Positions 56,452 to 64,000 of a DNA stretch of 64,000 nt are shown piece after piece. The notes beneath the pieces are model-generated. The model was not told the DNA's origin and did not search any database. It worked only from the letters and a program-made list of their open reading frames with translations. How positions within the stretch are numbered: position 1 is the stretch's first letter; every line of letters begins with the position of its first letter. Position numbers and translations under genes: made by a program. Source of the stretch: an uncultured Pontibacter sp. (GTDB lineage: Bacteria > Bacteroidota > Bacteroidia > Cytophagales > Hymenobacteraceae). The stretch is from positions 186,001 to 250,000 of the forward strand of contig NZ_CANLZM010000004.1 of the NCBI RefSeq assembly GCF_947495565.1, read 5' to 3'.

Positions 56452-56991
56452 ATGAAAGTTTTAAAGACCACCCTTACCGTTATAGCCATACTTGTGGCTG
56501 TGCCCTTGCTTGTGGCCCTTTTCGTGGATCAGGATTACGCCGTGGAGCGCGAAATCATGATCAACAAGCCAAAGCAGGAGGTGCTCGATTACTTAAAATA
56601 CCTAAGAAACCAGGACAATTACAGCACCTGGGCAACCCGTGACCCGAACATGAAAAAAACTTATACCGGCACCGACGGCACGGTAGGTTTTGTATCGGCC
56701 TGGGAGAGCAATGATCAGGAAGTAGGCAAAGGCGAGCAGGAGATTAAAAGCATTGTAGACGGCGAAAGAATTGATTTTGAGCTACGCTTTTACGAGCCGT
56801 TTGAGGCCACCGAACCCGCCGCTATGGTAACCGAAAGCATTTCTGACAACGAAACTAAAGTTAAATGGGGCTTTAACGGCCACATGAATTACCCGATGAA
56901 CCTGATGCTGATTTTCATGAATATGGAAGAAGAAATCGGCAACGATTTACAGACTGGCTTAGACAACCTGAAAATTCAGCTCGAAAAATAA
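56452..56991 (+). CDS. SRPBCC/polyketide-cyclase-like protein with signal anchor
   Basis: 179 residues from ATG 56452. A hydrophobic N-terminal helix (VLKTTLTVIAILVAVPLLVALF) is followed by an SRPBCC fold (AVEREIMINKPKQEVLDYLKYL, then YSTWATRDPNMKKTYTGTDGTVGF). Ligand unknown; probably facing the periplasm. The alternative start 30 codons upstream gives a Cys-rich segment that looks non-coding. Followed by a terminator at 57039. Confidence 0.82.
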   Translation: MKVLKTTLTVIAILVAVPLLVALFVDQDYAVEREIMINKPKQEVLDYLKYLRNQDNYSTWATRDPNMKKTYTGTDGTVGFVSAWESNDQEVGKGEQEIKSIVDGERIDFELRFYEPFEATEPAAMVTESISDNETKVKWGFNGHMNYPMNLMLIFMNMEEEIGNDLQTGLDNLKIQLEK

Positions 56992-57038
56992 CCATGACCG
57001 GAAGTGCATAGCGCTCTTCTACAAGTATAACATTGTAG

Positions 57039-57076
57039 CAAAAAGTAATGGCCTGTGCTGTTACTTTTTGTTTTTT
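57039..57076 (+). terminator. terminator of the SRPBCC gene
   Basis: CAAAAAGTAA/TTACTTTTTG stem (57039-57048 with 57061-57070), then six T. Confidence 0.8.
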
Positions 57077-57123
57077 ACACCTAGTATACTTCCTTACAAA
57101 CCTCCCCCCCTCTCCTAGCTGCC

Positions 57124-58518
57124 ATGAACAATTTCCGGAACTTTCTGCAACTGGTCTGGTTTGCCATTAAAGGCAAGGAGCAGGATTATACTACGCTGGG
57201 CATTAAGCGCAGTATAATCCTGCTGGCTATCCCGATGATTCTGGAAATGCTAATGGAATCGTTGTTTGCCATCGTGGATATTTTCTTTGTGGGCAAGCTG
57301 GGCTCCAACGCGCTGGCCACTGTTGGCCTGACGGAATCTGTGCTGATGATCGTTTACGCGGTAGGCATGGGAATCAGTATTGCGGCCACGGCCATGGTGT
57401 CGCGGCGTGTGGGCGAGAAGAATTACACCGAGGCCGGAAGCATTACGTTTCAGTTGATGGTAACCGGTTTGCTGCTGGCCCTGCTGATGGGCGGCGTAGC
57501 AACTTATTTCGCCTCTGATTTGCTCACCCTGATGGGCGCCACGCCAGAGGTTGTGCGCACGGGCGTTACCTACACACAGATTATTTTTGCCGGCAACGCA
57601 GCCATACTTATGCTTTTCCTGGTTAATGGTGCTTTTCGTGGAGCCGGGCAGCCGCACCTGGCTATGCGCGCACTCTGGATTGCCAACGGCACCAACATCA
57701 TCCTGGACCCGCTCCTGATCTTTGGGTTAGAAAACATAGAGGGTCTTGGGTTGGCAGGTGCCGCCTGGGCCACCACCATTGGCAGAAGCTTGGGCGTAGT
57801 TTATCAGCTGTACCACCTGTTTAATGGCAAGCATCTGTTAAAGATATCGCGCGAAAATCTGGTGCTCAGCGTTATGGTGATGTGGCGCATCCTTCGGCTG
57901 TCGGCGGGCGGCGTGGGCCAATACCTCATCGACTCGGCCAGCTGGATATTTCTGACCCGCCTGATTGCCGAGTTTGGCAGCAACACACTGGCAGGTTATA
58001 CGATTGCGTTTCGCGTCATTATCTTTACCCTATTGCCTGCCTGGGGACTATCTTCGGCGGCGGCTACGCTGGTGGGGCAAAACCTGGGCGCACAAAAAGC
58101 GAAGCGGGCAGAGCTGGCCGTATGGCTTACGGCACGCTATAACATGATCTTTATGGCCGTGGTTACGCTGAGCTTTATACTGTTTGGCAGGTATGTTTCC
58201 GATTTCTTCTCCAACGATGAAGAGGTCATACACATCGCCACGCAAGCTTTGCAGATCATCACGCTGGGCTATATTTTCTTTGGATTGGGCATGGTGATGG
58301 TGCAGGCCTTTAACGGCGCCGGCGATACCCGCACGCCTGCCTTCATCAATATTGGGGTGCTGTGGCTCCTCGAGATTCCGTTGGCATACTTTCTGGCAAT
58401 ATATTTTGGCCTGGGGGCTACCGGCGTTTTCATCGCCATCGCTTTCTGCCACTCGTTTCATGCCCTTGTTACAGGATGGCTGTTCCGGCGCGGCAGGTGG
58501 AAGCAGGTAAAAGTATAA
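57124..58518 (+). CDS. MATE-family efflux transporter
   Basis: 464 residues with about twelve transmembrane helices in two halves. LAIPMILEMLMESLFAIVDIFFVGKLG is the start of MATE domain 1; GQNLGAQKAKRAE and VMVQAFNGAGDTRTP lie in domain 2. It exports cationic compounds in exchange for H+ or Na+. The stop is AAA GTA TAA from the AAGTATAA word. A GNAT gene follows after 73 bases. Confidence 0.94.
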   Translation: MNNFRNFLQLVWFAIKGKEQDYTTLGIKRSIILLAIPMILEMLMESLFAIVDIFFVGKLGSNALATVGLTESVLMIVYAVGMGISIAATAMVSRRVGEKNYTEAGSITFQLMVTGLLLALLMGGVATYFASDLLTLMGATPEVVRTGVTYTQIIFAGNAAILMLFLVNGAFRGAGQPHLAMRALWIANGTNIILDPLLIFGLENIEGLGLAGAAWATTIGRSLGVVYQLYHLFNGKHLLKISRENLVLSVMVMWRILRLSAGGVGQYLIDSASWIFLTRLIAEFGSNTLAGYTIAFRVIIFTLLPAWGLSSAAATLVGQNLGAQKAKRAELAVWLTARYNMIFMAVVTLSFILFGRYVSDFFSNDEEVIHIATQALQIITLGYIFFGLGMVMVQAFNGAGDTRTPAFINIGVLWLLEIPLAYFLAIYFGLGATGVFIAIAFCHSFHALVTGWLFRRGRWKQVKV

Positions 58519-59087
58519 AACAGCCAAAGCTACTCTGGCACGCAAATCTTGCTTATACTTGCTCCTGCAAAGTATAAAGGCACTTTTTCTGATGATCAAA
58601 CTACGCAGAACAAACTCAGACGACCCTGATTTTCGCCCGCTAGTTGCATTGCTCGACCAGGACCTGCGGATTCGGGATGGCGAGGACCACGCATTTTATG
58701 CGCAATACAACACGCTCGATACAATAAAGCATGTGGTGGTAGCTTACCAGAAAGACGAGTCTGTGGGTTGTGGCGCCATAAAAGCGTATGACGATACCAC
58801 TGCCGAGGTAAAACGCATGTTCGTGCTGGAGCAGCAGCGCGGGCAAGGCATTGCCTCTTTGGTACTTGCCGAGCTGGAGCAGTGGGCATCAGCGCTTGGT
58901 TACACTTCCTGCATCTTGGAAACAGGCACAAAACAACCGGAGGCCATTGCGCTGTACCGTAAGTGCGGCTATACCGTAATTCAGAACTATGGCCAGTATG
59001 CCGGCGTTGAGAACAGCGTGTGCATGCAGAAAAAAGTATAAAACCATTGGCTGCAAAAGGTGTTTCAAAAGCATCTTCCAAAGTATA
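58510..59087. repeat. local cluster of the AAGTATA(A) word
   Basis: Five copies within 600 bases: 58511-58517, 58554-58560 (minus), 58569-58575, 59034-59040, 59081-59087. Two of them supply stop codons. Part of a window-wide pattern. Confidence 0.8.
58592..59041 (+). CDS. GNAT-family N-acetyltransferase
   Basis: 149 residues from ATG 58592 (a TTG 11 codons upstream is less likely). Acetyl-CoA site EVKRMFVLEQQRGQGIASLVLAELE (the Q/R-x-x-G-x-G/A motif) and ILETGTKQPEAIALYRKCGY. Substrate unknown. It lies between the MATE and HipA-like genes, same strand. Confidence 0.9.
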   Translation: MIKLRRTNSDDPDFRPLVALLDQDLRIRDGEDHAFYAQYNTLDTIKHVVVAYQKDESVGCGAIKAYDDTTAEVKRMFVLEQQRGQGIASLVLAELEQWASALGYTSCILETGTKQPEAIALYRKCGYTVIQNYGQYAGVENSVCMQKKV

Positions 59088-59100
59088 AATCAACCAAAAC

Positions 59101-59901
59101 ATGACCTATAACCCACCCGAGCTCAGAACCGTGGACGTAACGCGTTACGTAACGCCGCTGCGTGAAGGCGGCTCGCTGCCTGCCCTGGTAGAGGCCGACG
59201 ATGAGTTCTTGTATGTGCTAAAGTTCCGGGGCGCCGGCCAGGGTATAAAAGCCCTTATTGCCGAGCTGATTTCCGGGGAGCTGGCGCGTGTGCTTGGCTT
59301 CAGAGTGCCGGAGCTGGTATTTGCCACCCTGGATGAGGCCTTTGGCCGTACCGAGCCCGACGAAGAGATACAGGACTTACTACGTGCCAGCGAAGGCCTG
59401 AACCTGGCGCTGCATTATCTTTCTGGGGCCATAACTTTCGATGCCCTGGTAACCACCGTGGGTGCAACGCTCGCCTCGCAAATAGTATGGCTCGATTGCC
59501 TGATAACCAATGTAGACCGCACGCCGCGCAATACTAACATGCTGATGTGGCACAAAGAGCTTTGGCTGATAGACCATGGCGCATCGTTATACTTTCACCA
59601 TGCCGGCTATAACTGGGAAGAGCAGGCCATGCGCCCTTTTGCGCAGGTAAAAGATCACGTGCTGCTGCCCCAGGCTACCGAGCTGGAAAGCGTGGATGCC
59701 GCCTTCAAAGCCATACTTACACCGGGGCGCATCCGCGCCATCGTTTCCCTTATTCCTGATGCCTGGCTGGCTACGCCCGACACGCCTTTTGAGTCGGTGA
59801 GCGAACACCGGGCCGTTTATTCCAACTTCCTTGAAGCACGGGTCGCCCATTCAGATATTTTCATTAAAGCCGCACAACATGCCAGACAAGCACTTATTTG
59901 A
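59101..59901 (+). CDS. HipA-like kinase-domain protein
   Basis: 266 residues. AELISGELARVLGFRVPEL, LDCLITNVDRTPRNTNML (catalytic Asp and Asn) and LWLIDHGASL (metal-binding DHG like the DFG of kinases) match the HipA-like kinase fold. No N-terminal HipA domain and no HipB-type antitoxin gene nearby, so a classical toxin pair is not seen. Its 3' end overlaps the DUF3037 gene by 23 bases, a pairing I regard as conserved. Confidence 0.82.
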   Translation: MTYNPPELRTVDVTRYVTPLREGGSLPALVEADDEFLYVLKFRGAGQGIKALIAELISGELARVLGFRVPELVFATLDEAFGRTEPDEEIQDLLRASEGLNLALHYLSGAITFDALVTTVGATLASQIVWLDCLITNVDRTPRNTNMLMWHKELWLIDHGASLYFHHAGYNWEEQAMRPFAQVKDHVLLPQATELESVDAAFKAILTPGRIRAIVSLIPDAWLATPDTPFESVSEHRAVYSNFLEARVAHSDIFIKAAQHARQALI

Positions 59902-60265
59902 GTACGCCGTAATTCGCGTGGTGCCTTGTGTGGAGCGCGAAGAATTTATGAATGTTGGCGTTATCCTGTATTGCCAGCCACAGGGTTTTCTGCAAACCAA
60001 GTATAAACTTAACCCAGAGCGCCTCCTCGCCTTCTCCGTTAACCTGGATTTGGATGAGTTGCAGGAGCGCCTGCATGCTTTTGAGCGCATCTGTGCCGGC
60101 CGAAAGGAAGGCGGCACCATTGGGGCGTTGCCACTAGCCTCTCGGTTCCGTTGGCTCACGGCAACGCGCAGCACGGTGGTACAAACATCTGCCGTGCATC
60201 CCGGCCTTTGCCCAACCAACGCCCAACATACGCTGGATAAACTGTTTGACCAGCTTGTATCATAA
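59879..60265 (+). CDS. DUF3037 family protein
   Basis: 128 residues from ATG 59879. FEYAVIRVVPCVEREEFMNVGVILYC is the characteristic N-terminus of DUF3037. No catalytic motif known. Overlapping the HipA-like gene by 23 bases implies translational coupling and joint function; the actual activity is unknown. Followed after 23 bases by the broken thioesterase gene. Confidence 0.85.
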   Translation: MPDKHLFEYAVIRVVPCVEREEFMNVGVILYCQPQGFLQTKYKLNPERLLAFSVNLDLDELQERLHAFERICAGRKEGGTIGALPLASRFRWLTATRSTVVQTSAVHPGLCPTNAQHTLDKLFDQLVS

Positions 60266-60288
60266 GCATCCTATAACATACCTAAAGT

Positions 60289-60699
60289 ATGGAGTTGAAA
60301 GATGAGATTTCCGCGTTCCTGAAGAAAGAGTTTCCGCAAACCAAGGTTAGCGTGGAGCAAGTGGGCAGGTAATCGGCTACTGTGCGCCACACCATCGGCG
60401 CAGAGGAGCTTCGCCCGGGCGGCACCGTGTCTGGGCCTGTAATGATGGCAGTGGTCGATGTGGCGCTGTATGTGGCCATACTTGGCGAGATCGGCCTCGA
60501 AGCCCTTTCCGTTACTACCAGCCTCAATCTTAACTTCCTGCGCAAGCCTTCCGCCACCCGCGACATTATCGGAGTTTGTAAACTTTTGAAACTCGGGAAA
60601 AGGCTGGCAGTGAGAGAAGTAAGCATTTACTCCGAAGGGGAGCCAGAGCCTGTGGCACATGCCGTTGGCACCTATTCCATACCGCCAAGAAAGCTTTAA
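60289..60699 (+). pseudogene. PaaI/hotdog thioesterase interrupted by TAA
   Basis: ATG 60289 to TAA 60697-60699 would give 136 residues, but codon 28 is TAA (60370-60372). Both sides fit one hotdog thioesterase: MELKDEISAFLKKEFPQTKV before, and VRHTIGAEELRPGGTVSGPVMMAVVDVALYVAIL after, including the GPVMMAVVDVA helix of PaaI-type enzymes. No frameshift is needed, just one nonsense codon. A GTG at 60382 could restart translation, giving a protein lacking the first strand and helix. True mutation, sequencing error or strain polymorphism cannot be told apart here. Confidence 0.8.
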
Positions 60700-60750
60700 A
60701 GTATAAAAAAGGCGCCTACAGGTTAATGCTGCAGGCGCCTTTTTATACTT
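60699..60750. terminator. terminator with AAGTATA/TATACTT at its ends
   Basis: Stem starting with AAGTATAAAAA and ending TTTTTATACTT around AGGCGCCT/AGGCGCCT; one extra A in the left arm. Serves the thioesterase gene and proA. Confidence 0.85.
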
Positions 60751-60766
60751 GCGGAGGCGATTATAC

Positions 60767-62014
60767 TTAAGCCCTTACCTGGCCCTTTCCTTTCACAACC
60801 CACTTATAGCTTGTCAATTCATCCAGGCCCATCGGCCCGCGGGCGTGCAGTTTCTGTGTACTGATGCCAATTTCGGCACCCAAGCCAAACTGCGCCCCAT
60901 CGGTAAAGGCAGTAGATGTGTTGGCATACACAGCGGCGGCATCCACGGCTTTCAGAAAGTGGTCAACATGTGCTTCATTATCTGAAATAATGGCTTCGCT
61001 GTGCTGCGAAGTATAGGTGTTGATGTGCTCAATTGCTTCGTCCAAATCTTCTACCGTTTTAACCGACATTTTCAGGGAAAGGAACTCAGTCCCGAAATGC
61101 GATTCGGTGGCGTGGTGCAGCTTATCGGCGGGATAAGTCTCTTTCAGGGCGGTAAATGCCGGAGCGTCCGCAAAAATCTCTACGCCTTCCGCAACCAGCC
61201 CGGCACCAATCTCAGGCAGATCGTTCAGGCGCTTATTATTGATCACGAGGCAATCCAAAGCGTTGCATACACTTACGCGGCGCGTTTTGGCGTTCACCAC
61301 TATGTCTTTGCCGCTGGCTAGGTCCGCGAACTCATCAAAGTAAGTATGCACAATACCGGCTCCGGTTTCGATGACGGGCACTTTGGAGTTTTCGCGTACA
61401 TAATTAATTAACCCTTGGCTACCACGCGGAATGATAATATCCACATAGTCCACGGCATGCAGCATCTCGTGTGTTGCCTCGCGGTCTGGGGGTAGCAGCT
61501 GCACAATGTTCTTATCCACGCCGTGCTGCTCCAGTACCGCGTGGATCAGTTTCACGATGGCCGCGTTAGAATCTTTGGCATCGCTGCCGCCTTTCAGTAA
61601 AAGCGCATTGCCGGAGCGCAGGCACAGGGTAAACACGTCAAAGGTTACATTCGGGCGGGCCTCGTAAATTATCCCGATCACGCCTAAAGGCACGGATACT
61701 TTTTTAAGCTCCAGGCCATTATCGAGGGTGCGCTCGGAGAGCACTTTGCCCAGTGGCGAAGGCAGGCTGGCCACATTTCTGATATCAGCCGCAATCGTCT
61801 CGATGCGCTCCTTGGTTAGCTTCAGGCGGTCATACTTCGGGTCGCTGGTATCCATGCGGGCCAGGTCCTGCTGGTTTGCGGCAAGTATGGTTTCGGTGGC
61901 TGACACGGCCTTATCCGCCAGTGTTTCCAGCACCTGCTTTATGTTATCTTCTGATACTAAGTTTAGTTTTCTGCTTGCTTGTTTTACGCGCTTAAAAACC
62001 TGTTGTAATTCCAT
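60767..62014 (-). CDS. proA: gamma-glutamyl phosphate reductase
   Basis: 415 residues. Aldehyde dehydrogenase-like: [33 protein letters not shown], the [11 protein letters not shown] segment with catalytic Cys, and a C-terminal [26 protein letters not shown] block. It reduces glutamyl phosphate to the semialdehyde in proline synthesis. The start codon lies four bases after the proB stop, so translation is coupled. Confidence 0.96.
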   Translation of the reverse strand: MELQQVFKRVKQASRKLNLVSEDNIKQVLETLADKAVSATETILAANQQDLARMDTSDPKYDRLKLTKERIETIAADIRNVASLPSPLGKVLSERTLDNGLELKKVSVPLGVIGIIYEARPNVTFDVFTLCLRSGNALLLKGGSDAKDSNAAIVKLIHAVLEQHGVDKNIVQLLPPDREATHEMLHAVDYVDIIIPRGSQGLINYVRENSKVPVIETGAGIVHTYFDEFADLASGKDIVVNAKTRRVSVCNALDCLVINNKRLNDLPEIGAGLVAEGVEIFADAPAFTALKETYPADKLHHATESHFGTEFLSLKMSVKTVEDLDEAIEHINTYTSQHSEAIISDNEAHVDHFLKAVDAAAVYANTSTAFTDGAQFGLGAEIGISTQKLHARGPMGLDELTSYKWVVKGKGQVRA

Positions 62015-62018
62015 AGTT

Positions 62019-63110
62019 TTATAGGGTATGATATTTAAATAAGTACAAGTAATCGTAATGGATGATCGGTTTCTGGTTGCTCAGGCCAATTGTCATAGTC
62101 GCTTTTTTGGAGCCATACTCCGCTTTGCCAAGCCCCAGCTTCTCCCCGCTCTCATCTTTAATCCGAACTATATCTCCTTTTGAGAAATTGCCGCTGATGC
62201 CCACTATACCAACCGGCAGCAGGCTGGCGGCATCCTCTGCATGCAACGCTTCTTTCGCTCCTTCATTCACAATCACCTCGCCTTTGGTGTAGTTATCGCT
62301 GTGCGCCACCCACTTTTTAGGATTGGGCTTAGACGATTCCGGCTCGAAATAAGTCGCTTTAAGCTGGCCGTTATAAAAGTCCAGCAAAACTTTATCACGG
62401 TTACCGTTCGCGATGTAGACATGTATGCCAAGATAGGCCGCCTTCTTCGCCATTTTCATTTTGCTGCCCATACCTCCGCGGCCATAAGTCGACTTAGAGG
62501 AAGCGATATAACGGCTCATGCCAGCTGTTCTGCGCCCTACACGCTCTATCAGTTTAGAGTCTGGATCGCTGGGGTGCCCTTTATAGATGCCATCTACGTT
62601 AGTGAGTAAGATGAGCGTGTCGGCATCAATCATGGCGGCGGTCATACTTGCCAGCTCATCATTGTCAGTAAACATCAGCTCTGTCACGGCCACGGCATCA
62701 TTCTCGTTGATGATAGGAATGATGTCGTGGTTTAGCAGCCCCAGCAGGCATTCTTTTATATTAAGGTAATGGCGGCGCGACAGGAAATCCTGCGGCGTTA
62801 CTACAATCTGAGCAATCTGGTGCCCCTCACGCTGAAACAGCTCTTTGTAAGACTGCACAATGTCGATCTGCCCCACGGATGCCAGTATCTGCTTCCGTAC
62901 AACAGACTCTGTTTTATCTTCAAATTTGATGTTATTTCTTGCAAAGGCCACCGCCCCAGACGAAACCAGCACCACCTGGATGCCCTGTTTCTTCAGGAAA
63001 TCGATTTGTTTGACAAGAGAAGCCATGCGTTGCCTATCTGGTGAGCCATCCTCCTGCGTAAGCACATTAGAACCTACCTTAACGACAACTAGCTGTGGCT
63101 GATAATCCAT
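62019..63110 (-). CDS. proB: glutamate 5-kinase with PUA domain
   Basis: 363 residues. Amino-acid kinase domain ([61 protein letters not shown]) in 1-255 and a PUA domain in about 280-363 ([23 protein letters not shown]). It phosphorylates glutamate, the first and feedback-regulated step of proline synthesis. Immediately upstream of proA and 234 bases downstream of proC. Confidence 0.96.
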   Translation of the reverse strand: MDYQPQLVVVKVGSNVLTQEDGSPDRQRMASLVKQIDFLKKQGIQVVLVSSGAVAFARNNIKFEDKTESVVRKQILASVGQIDIVQSYKELFQREGHQIAQIVVTPQDFLSRRHYLNIKECLLGLLNHDIIPIINENDAVAVTELMFTDNDELASMTAAMIDADTLILLTNVDGIYKGHPSDPDSKLIERVGRRTAGMSRYIASSKSTYGRGGMGSKMKMAKKAAYLGIHVYIANGNRDKVLLDFYNGQLKATYFEPESSKPNPKKWVAHSDNYTKGEVIVNEGAKEALHAEDAASLLPVGIVGISGNFSKGDIVRIKDESGEKLGLGKAEYGSKKATMTIGLSNQKPIIHYDYLYLFKYHTL

Positions 63111-63265
63111 AGTTATTGGTGTTTATGAAACAATAGTTTAGCTACGACAACAGATTGCTCCGTTGCGCAAATGATATGCTATAAATTCGGTGATTTATAC
63201 TTTGAGATGATGCGGCTTCAGCTTTTCCTGACCAGCCTTAAGCTGGCGCTGGCGCTAAAAATAAG

Positions 63266-63327
63266 AGGCTGTTCTGCAGCTGGTATACCGGGAGCAAAAA
63301 GCTACCGCACCCGCCACAGAACAGCCT
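63266..63327 (-). terminator. terminator of proC
   Basis: 11-bp arms AGGCTGTTCTG (63266-63276) and CAGAACAGCCT (63317-63327), with T-rich tail on the minus strand. Confidence 0.6.
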
Positions 63328-63343
63328 GTCTTAATGTTGGATA

Positions 63344-64000
63344 TTAAACAGCTTCTTTCTCGCGCTGCTCTTTCAGGTCCAAAATTCTTTTGTGAGAACC
63401 CACTAAGCCTTTAATAACGGCAGAGCTTAAGCCCTGGTGCTCCATTTCGTTGAGTCCGGTAATGGTGCAGCCTTCCGGCGTGGTTACTTTATCTATCTCC
63501 TGCTCTGGGTGAGATTTATTGATGGTAAGCAAGGTTGAAGCTCCTTTACTTACCTGCACGGCAATTTTCTGGGCATCCTCAGCATCCAGGCCAAGCTGAA
63601 TACCGCCTTGTGTTACGGCACGTATAAAACGCATGTTAAAGGCAATACCGCTGGAGCACAGCACGGTGGCTCCTGCCATCAGCTCTTCTTCAATTATAAG
63701 GGTCTCGCCAACGCAATTGAAAATCCCCTTTATTTCTTCCTCCAACACGGTGGCTTTATCATTAAAAGCAAGGCACGTCATGGACTGTTGTACGGCTATG
63801 GCAGTGTTAGGCATGCTGCGCACAATGGCAAAATCACTACCTACCACGTCACGAATATAATCAATGGTGATGCCGGCAATAACACTCAGCAACACGTGGC
63901 GTTCCGGATCAAGATATGGCTTTATTTCGTTGAGTACATTTTCTAAATGGGCTGGCTGCACGCACAGAAGTATAAAACGGCTGTTGTTAACAGCAAACTT
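63344..64000 (-). CDS. proC: pyrroline-5-carboxylate reductase, 5' end outside the window
   Basis: 218 residues visible; the frame is open to the right edge (KFAVNNSRFILLCVQPAHLENVL), so an internal GTG is not the start. SVIAGITIDYI, IVRSMPNTAIAVQQSMTCL and EGCTITGLNEMEHQGLSSAVIKGL are ProC signatures. The N-terminal dinucleotide-binding half is cut off. It performs the last step of proline synthesis, upstream of proB and proA on the same strand. Confidence 0.95.
   Translation of the reverse strand, partial: KFAVNNSRFILLCVQPAHLENVLNEIKPYLDPERHVLLSVIAGITIDYIRDVVGSDFAIVRSMPNTAIAVQQSMTCLAFNDKATVLEEEIKGIFNCVGETLIIEEELMAGATVLCSSGIAFNMRFIRAVTQGGIQLGLDAEDAQKIAVQVSKGASTLLTINKSHPEQEIDKVTTPEGCTITGLNEMEHQGLSSAVIKGLVGSHKRILDLKEQREKEAV

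Noticed and set aside
1..64000. CRISPR array, prophage or rRNA operon
   Set aside because: No regularly spaced repeats, phage structural genes or rRNA segments were found.

Overview
The window is a chromosomal segment of a Bacteroidota bacterium. Hymenobacteraceae, close to Pontibacter, is my best guess. Supporting signs are the short primary sigma factor RpoD, several TAnnTTTG-type promoters, a gliding/type IX secretion C-terminal sorting domain, a bacillithiol deacetylase, a START-like SRPBCC protein, a GreA-like protein, and the order parA-parB-DUF5683-dapB-lepB. The genus is inferred from gene content and was not tested.

Layout. 1-6.5 kb: NlpC/P60 end, small membrane protein, an unexplained small minus-strand transcription unit (about 660-1020), DUF2147, GreA-like protein, a large T9SS-sorted surface protein, and a cytochrome oxidase subunit III-like protein. 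6.7-11.3 kb: exported proteins, a periplasmic GH13 amylase, an MscS channel. 11.4-14.35 kb: a minus-strand arsenic operon (arsR, arsI-type dioxygenase, metallophosphoesterase, acr3) with a clear palindromic operator. 14.6-17.1 kb: an unusual cluster of three Tyr/Arg/Asn/Asp/Gly-rich, Lys- and Cys-poor disordered proteins plus a small hydrophilic protein. 18-21 kb: TetR regulator, iron alcohol dehydrogenase, MDR reductase. 21-29.8 kb: housekeeping run (bshB1, M23/LysM endopeptidase, trxB, rpoD, pnp, rpsO, LptF/G permease, START-like protein). 29.95-33.8 kb: tRNA-Met(CAT), a 49-residue lipoprotein gene, a cytoplasmic GH13 glucosidase, and a GC-rich IS3-family element. 33.9-41.2 kb: ABC-F ATPase, 2H phosphoesterase, large-subunit catalase, deoxyhypusine-synthase-like protein, hslV. 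41.5-53.2 kb: pyrG-yidC, two lipoproteins, two DUF2382 stress proteins, and hydrolase-parA-parB-DUF5683-dapB-lepB. 53.2-60.8 kb: mutS2, YhcH, SRPBCC, then MATE-GNAT-HipA-like-DUF3037 and a thioesterase gene broken by a nonsense codon. 60.8-64 kb: proA, proB and the 3' part of proC.

Themes. Stress tolerance recurs: catalase, thioredoxin reductase, bacillithiol, arsenic operon, DUF2382 proteins, disordered Tyr/Arg-rich proteins. The most striking sequence-level signal is the word AAGTATA(A)/(T)TATACTT. It appears all over the window, inside genes and spacers, as inverted pairs closing terminator hairpins, and as the source of the stop codon in several genes. This resembles the distribution of DNA uptake sequences in other bacteria, although no function is shown here. 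Starts, promoters and domain calls were read by eye; no database search was run.
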